From Opitutia bacterium (lineage in GTDB: Bacteria; Verrucomicrobiota; Verrucomicrobiia; Opitutales; Seribacteraceae), in assembly GCA_002730975.1 (NCBI GenBank), contig PCBO01000118.1, positions 1-37,870 on the forward strand: a stretch of DNA of 37,870 bases, given 5' to 3'. The stretch's first letter is position 1. Each line of letters begins with the position of its first letter. The notes under the pieces were generated by a model, which had not been told where the DNA came from, made no database searches, and saw nothing but the letters and a program-made list of their open reading frames with translations. The position numbers and the translations under genes were made by a program. This document shows positions 9,979-18,385 of this stretch, one piece after another.

Positions 9979-10863
9979 CTATTTTTTTCGGTTTAAAAGA
10001 TAGGCGATCAATTCGAGTAAAAATTCATTTTCGCCCCCAATTTCACGGGCAAATGAAAGAGCCTCTTGCGTATATTCCTTCGCCTTAATCCTAGTCTCCT
10101 CTATACCACAAAAAGCGACCGAGGTAGCCTTTCCTTGAGCTGCATCGGATTCAGCGTCTTTACCTAGCTCCTCCGTCGTTCTGGTTGCATCAAGCAGGTC
10201 ATCCATAGCCTGAAATGCTAATCCAAGAGACATCCCCAATCGACGGCCGAGAATTAGGACTTCCTCGTTTCCTCTCTTCCCCCCGAGACACAATCCCATC
10301 TCCACACAGGCCACGAGAAGAGCTCCGGTTTTGTTTTCATGAACATACTTGAGTGTGTCGGTATTAGGGGTGGAACCCTCTGCCAATAAGTCTTCCATCT
10401 GGCCACCTACGAGCCTTTCGCTGCCTGCTGCGTTGGCTAATATTCTAACAAGAGGCGCAATCAGATCAGGCTGATCCGAATAATCCACGGAAAGAATCTC
10501 AAAAGCCATTGCCAGTAGAGCATCTCCAGCGAGTATCGCCGTCGCCTCGTCAAAAGCCTTGTGGCAAGATGGTTGCCCTCTCCGCAGGTCTGAGTTGTCC
10601 ATGGCGGGCAAGTCGTCATGAATCAAGCTGTAAGTGTGAATGCACTCGATGGAGACGGCAGCCGACATGGCGTTGTTGCCCGATGGGAAGAGTTGGCTCG
10701 CAGACAGAACGAGAATAGGTCGGACTCGCTTACCTCCAGCAGATACACTGTGACGGATTGCCTCGTGAAGACGGCGGGGTCGAGTGGCAGGCGCCGGAAG
10801 CCGAAAATCCAATGCCCTATTAATCTTTTCTTGCAGATCGTTTAGTTGACGAGTGAAATTCAT
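9979..10863 (-). CDS. ispA: Polyprenyl diphosphate synthase (farnesyl/geranylgeranyl type)
   Basis: Condenses isopentenyl diphosphate with allylic diphosphates to make the C15 or C20 precursor of undecaprenyl phosphate, quinones and other isoprenoids; soluble enzyme. At 294 residues it has normal family length. The first aspartate-rich motif is DDLPAMD (83-89), followed by LRRGQPSCHKAFDEATAILAGDAL (in pieces around 93-116); the second is DDLLD (221-225). GGKRVRP (43-49) is the typical diphosphate-binding segment. The two-residue insertion in DDxxxxD is characteristic of bacterial short-chain synthases of the IspA type. Product length (C15 or C20) cannot be fixed from sequence alone. Divergent from the DUF4013 gene across 41 bases. 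Confidence 0.92.
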   Translation of the reverse strand: MNFTRQLNDLQEKINRALDFRLPAPATRPRRLHEAIRHSVSAGGKRVRPILVLSASQLFPSGNNAMSAAVSIECIHTYSLIHDDLPAMDNSDLRRGQPSCHKAFDEATAILAGDALLAMAFEILSVDYSDQPDLIAPLVRILANAAGSERLVGGQMEDLLAEGSTPNTDTLKYVHENKTGALLVACVEMGLCLGGKRGNEEVLILGRRLGMSLGLAFQAMDDLLDATRTTEELGKDAESDAAQGKATSVAFCGIEETRIKAKEYTQEALSFAREIGGENEFLLELIAYLLNRKK

Positions 10864-10904
10864 GACTTGCGGAAAATTTGCAATAATGGCATTTAAAATA
10901 GATT

Positions 10905-11507
10905 ATGCCAAGTTTTGAAGCCCTCTGCACCCGGCTTTCCGGTCAAGCCGGCTGGATGCCCAAAATGTTGTGGGGAGGTGCCTTGACCTTTATTCCTGTT
11001 GTAAACTTCCTGCCCTTGGGCTATCTCATGGAGTATACTTTGCGATTGAGTCGCTCCGGAGATGGTGAACTCCCTCTGTGGCAAGATTTTTCCCTTTTGG
11101 AACTTTTTGCAAGTGGGAGCAAACTAGCTCTACTTCTTCTGGGATACTTGATACTACCTGTATTGTTAGGATGGGGTGTCAGCGAGTTCTTGGATTTACT
11201 GACTTTTGGCTTTCTGGGAGTGGCTGCTTATTTGCCTGTGGGAATCGGTGCATTCGTGGGCATGTTTTTTTTCTTGTCCGGAGTCAGGAGTTATGCTCGA
11301 GATGGTCTATACGCTGATGCCTGGAGAATCAGAGAGGTCGCGACCTTGGCCGTGAGCGCATGTAGAGCACTCATATTTCCCATTCTCGCGTTTTGGGGAT
11401 TGTGCTTGCTGGCCTTTCCTTTGTATGGATTCGCCTTCTTTATTGGATTTCTGAGCCTACTTGCCTATTCCAGTGCTCTCTTTCGGGAAATGGAAAAAGA
11501 TTCCTAA
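10905..11507 (+). CDS. DUF4013-family membrane protein
   Basis: 200 residues, mostly hydrophobic, with about five or six membrane segments. The N-terminal part (IPVVNFLPLGYLMEYTLRLS, about 30-49) followed by a short polar stretch ending in LPLWQDF (57-63) is the pattern I associate with DUF4013: a membrane segment, a GY..E..R turn, then a hydrophilic loop with LP.W.D. No enzymatic motif is visible. It is divergent from ispA across 41 bases and so probably shares a control region with it. Function unknown. Confidence 0.75.
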   Translation: MPSFEALCTRLSGQAGWMPKMLWGGALTFIPVVNFLPLGYLMEYTLRLSRSGDGELPLWQDFSLLELFASGSKLALLLLGYLILPVLLGWGVSEFLDLLTFGFLGVAAYLPVGIGAFVGMFFFLSGVRSYARDGLYADAWRIREVATLAVSACRALIFPILAFWGLCLLAFPLYGFAFFIGFLSLLAYSSALFREMEKDS

Positions 11508-11572
11508 TCTCATCCCCAAAAAATAGTGCTCCAATCTTTAACCGCTGATTTACTAGTGCACATTTAAATATT

Positions 11573-11905
11573 ATGCCTACTTACGACTATGTTTGCGAAG
11601 CCTGCAGTCACGAATGGGAGTTGTTTCAGTCGATGAAGGACTCTCCGTCCAAATCCTGCCCCAAATGCAAAAAACGCAAGGCTCGCCGAAAAATAGGTGC
11701 CGGGGCAGGGCTTATCTTCAAAGGCACTGGTTTTTATGAGACTGATTACAAGAAGAAGGCCGAACCAAAGAAGAAGGAATCGGATAAAGAAAGTTCCAGC
11801 GGCACCGATAGCTCCAAGGCTTCGGATAAGGGTAGTTCGAAATCCGAAAGCAAGGATACTACTTCAACCAAAAAGAAGGAAACAACGGCAACGAAAGCCG
11901 ATTGA
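11573..11905 (+). CDS. FmdB-type zinc ribbon protein with a low-complexity tail
   Basis: 110 residues. The first 60 match the FmdB/CxxC zinc ribbon family: MPTYDYVCEACSHEWE, with zinc ligands C8, C11, C29 and C32, followed by a basic stretch and the typical LIFKGTGFYETDY segment. The last 50 residues are a simple run of lysine, serine, aspartate and glutamate that looks disordered; such tails are common in the family. Proposed roles in the family concern regulation, but no activity is established that I could assign here. Its gene is convergent with fabV, 47 bases away. Confidence 0.88.
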   Translation: MPTYDYVCEACSHEWELFQSMKDSPSKSCPKCKKRKARRKIGAGAGLIFKGTGFYETDYKKKAEPKKKESDKESSSGTDSSKASDKGSSKSESKDTTSTKKKETTATKAD

Positions 11906-11952
11906 TTCAGATTGGCCGCCATCCTCCTTCCTACGCCTAAATAAGTTGCGGT

Positions 11953-13128
11953 CTATACTTCCACTTCCGCAGAATAATCAATGTCTGCACGACCGAACCC
12001 GAATAGCTTTAAGAACTCTTTTCGATAACCTTCGAAATCCGTCAATTCAAATAAGTTCTCTGTATTCAATAGCGGCCATCGTTCGATGATAGTTTCCTGT
12101 ATATCGGAAGACATCTCCCAGTCATCCAAGCGTATGCGACCCAAATCATCTCTTTCTGGGTCTCCGTCAGCATAGAGTCGATCGCGAAAAAGCCTGCAAG
12201 TCTGTTCGATGCATCCCTCGTGGCTGCCTTTCTCCTTCATGATTTTGAAGAGAAGCGACACGTACAAGGGAACCACCGGAATGGCTGAGGAGGCTTGAGT
12301 TACGACCGCCTTATTGACTGAAACATAAGCCTTTCCGCCAATTCTACCCTCCATCAATGACATCAGTTCGCCAGCGGTCTGTTCGAGATCTTCCTTTGCT
12401 CGTCCAATCGTACCGTTTCGGTAAATGGGCCATGTGACCTGCGGGCCGATGTAAGAATATGCGACGTTAGTTGCACCCGGAGCTAATAAATCGGCATCCA
12501 ACAAGGCTTCCGTCCAAGCTTTCCAGTCCTCCCCGCCCATTACTTTAGTCGTATTAAGCACATCATCTTCAGAGGCCGGATCTATAGAGATTTCCTTCAC
12601 CTCCCCTTTGTCGGTATCAAGAGTCTGGTTCTTATACACGGCACCGATAGGCTTTAAGCATGCCTTATAGCTTTGCCCGTCCGACGGATCCGTTCTTCGA
12701 GGAGATGCTAGACTGTAGACCACGAGATCGAATTGCCCTCCCAATGCCTTCGCTTTTTCGATAGTCTCGTCTTTGACCTCATCTGAAAACGCATCTCCAT
12801 TTACGTCGATCGCTTTTAAGCCCGCCATCTCTGCAGCTTCGCAAAAGGCTTGAGAATTGTAATGGCCGGCTGTCCCCGTTCTTCCATTGGTCGCCTCTCT
12901 CTCGAAATAAACTCCGAGAGTATCGGCGGAACACGAAAACGCGGCCGTTACACGAGATGATAAACCGTAACCAGTAGATGCTCCGATTACAAGAACTCGC
13001 TTGGGACCTTTGCCCGCAGGCAAAGATTGCTCCTTTGCGTATGCAATTTGCTCCGCCATATTGGCAAAGCAACCTGTCGGATGGGCTGTGATACAAACGA
13101 ATCCACGAATTTTAGGTGATACGATCAT
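11953..13128 (-). CDS. fabV: Trans-2-enoyl-ACP/CoA reductase, FabV type
   Basis: 391 residues, normal length for FabV. The enzyme reduces the trans-2 double bond of enoyl-ACP (or enoyl-CoA) with NADH, the last step of each fatty acid elongation cycle, in the cytoplasm. The dinucleotide site GASTGYGLSSR is at 49-59, and the catalytic pair with the FabV-specific eight-residue spacing is Y236 and K245 (YRNGTIGRAK). Conserved blocks VYSLASPRRTDP (138-148) and YVSLLFKIMKEKG are present. With the desaturase about 3 kb away it adds to the lipid genes of this segment, though the two are not in one operon. The divergent gap to the next gene is about 150 bases. Confidence 0.95.
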   Translation of the reverse strand: MIVSPKIRGFVCITAHPTGCFANMAEQIAYAKEQSLPAGKGPKRVLVIGASTGYGLSSRVTAAFSCSADTLGVYFEREATNGRTGTAGHYNSQAFCEAAEMAGLKAIDVNGDAFSDEVKDETIEKAKALGGQFDLVVYSLASPRRTDPSDGQSYKACLKPIGAVYKNQTLDTDKGEVKEISIDPASEDDVLNTTKVMGGEDWKAWTEALLDADLLAPGATNVAYSYIGPQVTWPIYRNGTIGRAKEDLEQTAGELMSLMEGRIGGKAYVSVNKAVVTQASSAIPVVPLYVSLLFKIMKEKGSHEGCIEQTCRLFRDRLYADGDPERDDLGRIRLDDWEMSSDIQETIIERWPLLNTENLFELTDFEGYRKEFLKLFGFGRADIDYSAEVEV

Positions 13129-13282
13129 ACAAATTTATTTTAGAAATACAGATAGAGGTCATTAATATAGTTTTCTTTGCCTTACCTTTGACTTCGAGCA
13201 AGCATTATCGACCTTATTAAGAAAATTCAGTAATATTTTTTCTTTGGCTTCGCGAATCTAATGGCTTAACAAACTAAATGTG

Positions 13283-13675
13283 ATGACTGCAAAAAAACGG
13301 AGAAAAAGAGAATCTACGGCAGACCTGGTACAGGTGTTCCGTACTCTTCCTCATTCCCCGTTTCTGGAGCAATTCAAAGGAAGAGAACCTAGGTCCATGG
13401 ACGATATACTGGATATCGCCTTTGAGAACATGAAACTGGGTAAAGAGGAAACGGCTGAAGGGGAAATAGCTGCGAATTGGACCAAGGTAGTTGGCCGTGC
13501 CTTTGCAGGTAAGTGCGCCCCTGATAGGCTTACGGACGACGGGGTGCTAATGATTCATGCTTCTGGTGCAGCCGTGCGACAGGAATTGTCATTTATAAAA
13601 CGACAAATGCTCTCTTCCATACAAAAACTTCCTCGTTGCGGTCATGTGAGGGATTTGTCACTTCGGACCACCTAG
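13283..13675 (+). CDS. DUF721 / DciA-like protein
   Basis: 130 residues from ATG 13283; a GTG three bases earlier is the only other option, since ATG 13278 runs straight into a TGA. The segment from residue 60 on (W.KVVG..FAGKCAPDRL..DGVLMIHASGAAVRQELSF, given in pieces) matches the DUF721/DciA domain: entry into the fold with a W.....G motif, a strand that ends VLMIHASGAAV, then a helix with QELSFIKRQML. DciA is the ancestral loader or operator of the replicative helicase DnaB. The N-terminus is basic and probably disordered. The family assignment is good; the role in replication is from family knowledge. Confidence 0.8.
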   Translation: MTAKKRRKRESTADLVQVFRTLPHSPFLEQFKGREPRSMDDILDIAFENMKLGKEETAEGEIAANWTKVVGRAFAGKCAPDRLTDDGVLMIHASGAAVRQELSFIKRQMLSSIQKLPRCGHVRDLSLRTT

Positions 13676-13901
13676 GTGTCGACTGGTTCGAACTTCTCCT
13701 CTTGAAGGTATTTCTTAGACTTTTAGGATTTCGAAACAAAGACAAATGAACTTCGACAAGGCCAATCAATCCTGTCCGGAATCAAATCTTGGAATCTCCC
13801 GGAAATTTGTAGGAACCATCTTCATTTAGAATGAAACGCTTCCCCTCAGAGGCGAAAAAGTTCACGAAGGATACCGTAAGGAGAAATAATGAAAGGGATG
13901 C
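13676..13901. other. Gene-free gap between convergent genes
   Basis: A 226-base stretch between the DciA-like gene and the POT transporter. I see no ORF, no stable hairpin with a T-run and no RNA gene. A TTCGAA-containing spot near 13688 recalls a tRNA T-loop but its flanks do not pair. Confidence 0.4.
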
Positions 13902-15701
13902 TTACTCTTGGAGAATGGTTTCGCCTTTGTAGAAGTAAGCGTAGGGGATGAAGAGGACTGCAGTGCCGAGCATGATCCAAGTGAAGAACCAGAAGTAGGT
14001 GGAGCCTTCGAGTTTAGTTTGGCCACCAGCGAAGTATTCAGGGCTGAGAAGACCCTTGTTTTCATCAGTTTTCTTGGTTTTGGTTATTCCTAGTTTGTCT
14101 TTCCGCTTTGCGAGCCAAGTCTTGGGGTCTTCTTCGATCTCAGCATCCGTGTAGGTGATCATCATTCCTAGATCCCATTTGGTTTTGCTTTTTTGGTCCG
14201 GTCCGTCACTGGTGATTCTTGCGGTTCCTGAATTGAGGATGTCATAATGGAGTGGATTCCCCCATGAATCAACAATGCTGTTTATGATGGCTTGGCCTGA
14301 TTCTTGGTCGGGGAGCAAGTCGGATTTTTTCACTGCTGCAGATTGGATGGATTCGAATGCCTGCTGGAGCTGTGCTTGGACACTGGACTCGATGATATCT
14401 CCATCTTCATTGATGTGAAGATCATCTGAAGTGCCGAGTGTGCCATCGTAGCCGGGATGCGCTTCGTCGGTGAGCTCGATGCTTGGAATCTGAATGAAGT
14501 GGTTGACCCGTGCCGTGAAGAAGTTGCCGAAGGCTACCGAAAAGAGGAAGAAAGACATGATCATCGACTTCATGCGTTTTGGTGCCTGGGTGTAGGCAAA
14601 CTCGAGTCCGACGATGGAAACCATGACTTCTGCTGCCGTCAGAAGGGCGTAGGCGAGCACTTGCCAGATAATCGAAGGGCGCTCTCCGTTCTCGATCCAC
14701 GTTTGGATCAAGGAGGTGAGAGAAAAAGCCGCTGTCATAAGGAAGAGGCCGATGCTGATTTTACGTAGAGGAGTGAGATTCCATACGCGACTGACACGAG
14801 GGTAGAGGACAAAGGTGAAGATCGGAATGAAGGTTAGGACGAAGAGGGAATTGATGGATTGGATTTGCGAGGGGAGCCACTCCTGTCCGAAGAGATTACG
14901 GTCCATGTCCAGCGCTTGAAAAATCCATGACGACCCAGTTTGATCGAAGAGGGACCAGAACATGGCTATGAAGAGAAACAAGAGGATCAGTTTTACAAGT
15001 GATCTGATCCCATGGGAGCTGAACGTTTCGCGGACGAATTGCATTCCTCCGGCCGGGACATGGACGAATTGCTTTCGGCCAAGCCAAAAGACAAAGGTCG
15101 CTAATGCCATAAGCACTCCGGGGATGCCGAAGGCGAGATGCGGGCCGTACCACTTCAGTAGCCAAGGGGTGAGGAGCATCGAGATGAAGGCTCCGAGATT
15201 TATGGAAAAGTAGAAGATGTTGAAGATGCGGGGAAGGTGATGGCTATTTGATTTGCCGAATTGGTCTCCAACGTGTGCAGATACGCAGGGCTTGATACCA
15301 CCCGCGCCGAGTGAGATGAGTGCTAGGCCCGCGAACAACAACCACTTGGCGTCACCAACTTCGCCCATGAAGGCCAGGGTGGCGTGTCCCATACAGTAGA
15401 CGATGGAAAGCCACACGATGACACGGTATTTTCCGAAGAAGGCGTCTGCCAATAGAGCTCCCAGAAACGGGGTGGCGTAGACGAAGGTGTTGAAATAGTG
15501 AACCTTCTCGTTGGCAGCGGCTTCGGTCATCGCAGTGCCTGCTTCCGACCCCATGAGGTGTAGGTATTGCACCATGAAGATCGCGAGGATTCCCTTCATC
15601 CCGTAGAAGGAAAATCTCTCGGCTGCCTCATTTCCAATTATGTATGTGATGCCAGGTGGCATCTTGGCGGTCGCGAAGGGACCTGTTCTGTATTTACTCA
15701 T
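13902..15701 (-). CDS. POT/PTR2-family peptide transporter with a pseudopilin-like loop insert
   Basis: 599 residues from the ATG at 15701 (a TTG at 15719 would add six residues and overlap the upstream stop). Proton-coupled oligopeptide transporter of the inner membrane. Family marks, in ATG numbering: GNEAAERFSFYGM (23-35), containing the ExxERFxYY-type motif; GAGGIKPCVSAHVGDQF (132-148); and NIFYFSINLGAFIS (161-174). About 13 membrane segments can be drawn. Between the penultimate and last segment lies an extra hydrophilic stretch of about 160 residues (406-566, bases 14004-14486). Inside it, SGQAIINSIVDSWGNPLHY and ITSDGPD followed by KWDLG look like the C-terminal domain of the type II secretion pseudopilin GspG. 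The transporter gene follows a small membrane protein gene with no gap. Confidence 0.9.
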   Translation of the reverse strand: MSKYRTGPFATAKMPPGITYIIGNEAAERFSFYGMKGILAIFMVQYLHLMGSEAGTAMTEAAANEKVHYFNTFVYATPFLGALLADAFFGKYRVIVWLSIVYCMGHATLAFMGEVGDAKWLLFAGLALISLGAGGIKPCVSAHVGDQFGKSNSHHLPRIFNIFYFSINLGAFISMLLTPWLLKWYGPHLAFGIPGVLMALATFVFWLGRKQFVHVPAGGMQFVRETFSSHGIRSLVKLILLFLFIAMFWSLFDQTGSSWIFQALDMDRNLFGQEWLPSQIQSINSLFVLTFIPIFTFVLYPRVSRVWNLTPLRKISIGLFLMTAAFSLTSLIQTWIENGERPSIIWQVLAYALLTAAEVMVSIVGLEFAYTQAPKRMKSMIMSFFLFSVAFGNFFTARVNHFIQIPSIELTDEAHPGYDGTLGTSDDLHINEDGDIIESSVQAQLQQAFESIQSAAVKKSDLLPDQESGQAIINSIVDSWGNPLHYDILNSGTARITSDGPDQKSKTKWDLGMMITYTDAEIEEDPKTWLAKRKDKLGITKTKKTDENKGLLSPEYFAGGQTKLEGSTYFWFFTWIMLGTAVLFIPYAYFYKGETILQE

Positions 15702-15715
15702 ATCAGGAATTACCG

Positions 15716-16033
15716 TCAATTTCGCTCGATTCGATCAAGTTCGCGACGCCGTTCGGCTTCTTCGCTCAACTCTTCCATCAACCGTTCTCGTTCAGTAGAA
15801 CTTTCAGTTTCCATCGATTCAGCATTTATAAAATTCTTATTCCTAAAATGTCGCCAAACGAAAACATTCACTAAAGCTCCCAAGATCGATAACACCACTG
15901 TCCATGAATCGTCATTTCCTTCTTTAAGAATCGACCCAATGGCAATGCCTGAAAAAATGGCGCAATTGATCGCAATTAAACTTGCAGGTGAAAACAACAT
16001 GGAAGAAAACCTTTCATGCCGAGCAAGTGTCAT
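15716..16033 (-). CDS. Small membrane protein with charged C-terminal helix
   Basis: 105 residues. Two hydrophobic segments (about 13-33 and 42-62) form a hairpin, followed by a strongly charged helix (ESSTERERLMEELSEEAERR, 75-94). The stop TGA lies 15 bases before the transporter ATG, and overlaps the alternative TTG start of the transporter, so the two genes are probably co-translated. No family recognised. It may be a small partner of the transporter, but that rests only on position. Confidence 0.65.
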   Translation of the reverse strand: MTLARHERFSSMLFSPASLIAINCAIFSGIAIGSILKEGNDDSWTVVLSILGALVNVFVWRHFRNKNFINAESMETESSTERERLMEELSEEAERRRELDRIERN

Positions 16034-16138
16034 TTCGTCAAGGCATTCGCCTGAGTTGCAGGGAAAAGAATGTCCAATAAATATTCTCGACCGAAAGGCG
16101 CTTGCATTGACGGTAACCTTTCCCAGAATATCTTTATT

Positions 16139-16912
16139 GTGAAAAATGTGTACTTCATGGTTTTACTTCCGGTTCTCCTCCTATGGGGTTGCGATAATGG
16201 TTCAACGGAACCTGATCAACCAAATGATTCCTCCGATGCGAATGTTTCCCTTGCTCCCGAAGTAGTCGAACCCGAAGTCGCTGTTTTACCCGAATTACCC
16301 TCTACTCCGAAAACATTGTTACCTGTACGCCCACCCCACCCTCAGCCCACCCTTCCCGTTTCGCCAGAGGGTCCTCAAGCTCCCGCCTTTACCGAAGAAC
16401 TCTTAGCCAGCGTAAAAAATTGGACAAAAATTCCACCTTCTGTATTCCCATTATCCGGAGTGACTCTTAAGCGGGCTTTGAACTTTGAAATTAAAACGCC
16501 TTCCGGTCAAGTAATAGGAAGTTTTCCCCGTGCCGCAGGCGATGAGGTCGTAGCATTGGCTCTTGTCGGAAATCAACTCCATATTTCACCTGCTAAAACT
16601 TCAAAACAGCGAAATGTTCTGTCCGTTGATGAAACTGACTTCAAAACCTGCGTAGCTTATCTTTTCACAGTACGAAAAAAGCAGCGTGAAGCGTATGCTG
16701 AATTAGCTGAGAGACGCTCATTAGCTAGTTCGAGATCTGCAAAAGACCAACGACAACCGACTTCTATAAGTAAGGACACACAACCTGGAAAACCTCAGAA
16801 ATCGTCCGGTCGAGGAACTCTGTTTGAGGATATCCCTCCCCCCATGGATTTTGGTCATGGGAAATTTTGCATTTGCGGGGATTGCCGTCGCCAACGTCTT
16901 GCCGCTCAATAA
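16139..16912 (+). CDS. Lipoprotein with SH3-like region and Cys-rich C-terminus
   Basis: About 257 residues from GTG 16139, the start that places a short basic N-terminus and one hydrophobic run directly before the lipobox LLWGC (C18); tryptophan in the lipobox is unusual. The frame extends back to 16070, but that extension would bury the signal peptide. After the Cys comes a Pro/Glu/Val-rich linker (20-90), then a folded part beginning LKRALNFEIKTPSG (about 127-140) that reads like an SH3-type barrel, then a charged helix with KKQREAYAEL. The end holds FCICGDCRR, a CxCxxC cluster that could bind metal. Family unknown. Divergent from the small membrane protein gene; the roughly 105-base gap would hold both promoters. 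Confidence 0.65.
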   Translation: MKNVYFMVLLPVLLLWGCDNGSTEPDQPNDSSDANVSLAPEVVEPEVAVLPELPSTPKTLLPVRPPHPQPTLPVSPEGPQAPAFTEELLASVKNWTKIPPSVFPLSGVTLKRALNFEIKTPSGQVIGSFPRAAGDEVVALALVGNQLHISPAKTSKQRNVLSVDETDFKTCVAYLFTVRKKQREAYAELAERRSLASSRSAKDQRQPTSISKDTQPGKPQKSSGRGTLFEDIPPPMDFGHGKFCICGDCRRQRLAAQ

Positions 16913-16992
16913 TAATTCTTGCGATATATACTTTCTATCGGTTACTAGAATAATCTCTTCTGTTAATCTTCAATCATCAATCACTTGATACA

Positions 16993-17574
16993 ATGGTAGC
17001 TCCTAAGAAAAAGAAAAAAAAGAAAGATTTAGAAATTGGAGATATCGTTCGAGAAACGGTTTCAGTTAAAGGTAAGAAACGATGTGGCGAAATTCTAATG
17101 ATTCTTCAGGATGATCCTGCTGATCCTACAATGGAGTGTGCCGAAGTTCACCCTGATGAACTAACTCCCTTGGAAAAAGGTTCAGATGGTATGCGTTCTT
17201 TTAAAACTAAGAAATCTCGTTTAAAACATTATACTCCTCGCAAGCAGTTGTTTAAAAAGAAAACCTTTGAAAAAGGAGTAGTAGTTAGGCATAAGAGAGG
17301 TACTACTATTCGCTATGGAAGGATCGTTTGCTTTGTTCATCCGGACGGTTTGTATTCGACCTCGCACGAAGAAGGTTACAATGGTAAAGATTTGCTGGAA
17401 TGTGTAGAAATATCATCCAAACCCGGGTTGTTGCAGGTGATGCAAGCTGATGGAGAACCCAAGCGTTTTCAGGCTCAAGGTAAGGATTGTAAGATTATGA
17501 CCGTTATTACCGTTGATTCTAAAGGGGAAGAAACGACCATGCATAAATTAGACATTCCTGACGAAGAAGAATAG
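16993..17574 (+). CDS. Lysine-rich protein with two small-barrel-like halves, unknown
   Basis: 193 residues. The N-terminus carries seven consecutive lysines after MVAP. Two segments look alike: LEIGDIVRETV...RCGEILMIL (13-37) and FEKGVVVRHKR...RYGRIVCFV (90-115). Both show the G-D/V-x-V-R ... G-x-I-x-x-x pattern of SH3, Tudor or KOW barrels, which often bind nucleic acid. The tail is acidic. Together with the basic start this suggests a DNA- or RNA-associated protein (inference). The gene is clearly more AT-rich than its surroundings: bases 17221-17280 contain only 18 G/C of 60. Confidence 0.7.
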   Translation: MVAPKKKKKKKDLEIGDIVRETVSVKGKKRCGEILMILQDDPADPTMECAEVHPDELTPLEKGSDGMRSFKTKKSRLKHYTPRKQLFKKKTFEKGVVVRHKRGTTIRYGRIVCFVHPDGLYSTSHEEGYNGKDLLECVEISSKPGLLQVMQADGEPKRFQAQGKDCKIMTVITVDSKGEETTMHKLDIPDEEE

Positions 17575-17599
17575 TCTGTTGTTCTACTTTGGGTGGAAA

Positions 17600-17839
17600 C
17601 TATTGATTAGTTCCGAAGAAACCGTCGAGGTCTTCTTTACAAACACGGACAATTTTGCTCCCTTTCGCCTTATAGGCAGCAACCTTCCTGCGAAGTTTAT
17701 TCCCATCTGCCGACTCCAAGGAAATGATTACAGTCTGGCCACTCCAGCGAGTCATGCACCACTTCACCTTGTATGCATGAAGAAGATATCCGATGGCTTC
17801 GGCCCTATTCAAGTAGCATACACCATCAATTTTTCTCAA
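17600..17839 (-). CDS. Small 79-residue hypothetical protein
   Basis: A TTG-initiated frame with an in-frame stop just upstream, so no longer version exists. The composition looks protein-like: a helix AEAIGYLLHAYKV, a predicted strand TVIISLES, then KLRRKVAAYKAKGSKIVRV and an acidic end. The overlapping plus-strand frame 17579-17902 looks random by comparison. It lies downstream of the terminator at 17902-17926, so it would need its own promoter. No family recognised; it may also be a remnant of a longer gene. Confidence 0.4.
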   Translation of the reverse strand: MRKIDGVCYLNRAEAIGYLLHAYKVKWCMTRWSGQTVIISLESADGNKLRRKVAAYKAKGSKIVRVCKEDLDGFFGTNQ

Positions 17840-17901
17840 GAGTTAAAACGATTGATAAGTGAGTTTTTAATCCATCGTGGTTCATGGATAAAGCAAAATT
17901 A

Positions 17902-17926
17902 ACGCCGCAGGAGAACCCTGCGGCGT
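17902..17926 (-). terminator. Rho-independent terminator of the coiled-coil/HTH gene
   Basis: A perfect 10-bp stem (ACGCCGCAGG at 17902-17911 against 17917-17926) with a 5-base loop. Read on the minus strand it is followed by TAATTTTGC, a T-rich tail; on the plus strand it is followed by A residues, so it serves the minus-strand gene ending at 17951. Confidence 0.85.
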
Positions 17927-17950
17927 AAAAAATACTGCGTTAAGGATATA

Positions 17951-18385
17951 TCAACTTTCTGTGTTGTCGTATTCTCCCTTCTTAACTTTCATGGCAGTGG
18001 CGATTGACACACCTGCCGACTCAGCTGAAGCTTGCAAAGTCTGACCCGATGCGAGTTCGTTCTTAATCTGTTGAACTACTTCCGGAGTCACTTTCCCCCG
18101 CCGACTGGAAATTCCAAAGCGAGAGAAAAGATTGGAACGTGCTATGGGAGCAATCCCACGAATATAACATTCAAGATAGTCTCCAACGCCTCTGAACGCA
18201 TTGGAACCGTCTTCACGCTTGTGTCTCTTATGATCGTTTTCGATTAGCGAAAAAAGTCTGCTGCGTTGTTCGGATGCTGTTTTTTTATTAGCAATCTCAG
18301 CATCCAGTTTTTTAAGTTCTTTAGCTGCCTTTTTTTTTAAGGCTTCGAGTTCTTTGATAGTTAGATTTTGGGTGTCGGTAGCCAT
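17951..18385 (-). CDS. Small coiled-coil plus helix-turn-helix protein (H-NS-like layout)
   Basis: 144 residues. Residues 8-45 form a charged coiled coil (LTIKELEALKKKAAKELKKL), in style like the oligomerisation region of H-NS-type proteins. A basic stretch HKRHKRED (52-59) follows. The C-terminus, residues 99-136, reads as a helix-turn-helix: VTPEVVQQIKNELASG, then TLQASAESAGVSIATAMKVK, close to resolvase- or transposase-type HTH units. This suggests a DNA-binding regulator or nucleoid protein, but no exact family is recognised. It has a strong terminator and is monocistronic. Its region is AT-rich. Confidence 0.75.
   Translation of the reverse strand: MATDTQNLTIKELEALKKKAAKELKKLDAEIANKKTASEQRSRLFSLIENDHKRHKREDGSNAFRGVGDYLECYIRGIAPIARSNLFSRFGISSRRGKVTPEVVQQIKNELASGQTLQASAESAGVSIATAMKVKKGEYDNTES

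Noticed and set aside
13680-13705. tRNA T-loop-like GGTTCGAAC
   Set aside because: The flanking five-base arms do not pair and no acceptor or anticodon stem is found.
15567-16142. 191-residue plus-strand frame
   Set aside because: Opposite the start of the POT transporter and the whole small membrane protein gene; His/Arg/Ser-rich shadow.
17579-17902. 107-residue plus-strand frame
   Set aside because: It overlaps the more protein-like minus-strand frame 17600-17839, follows the previous stop without a ribosome site and has no regular pattern.
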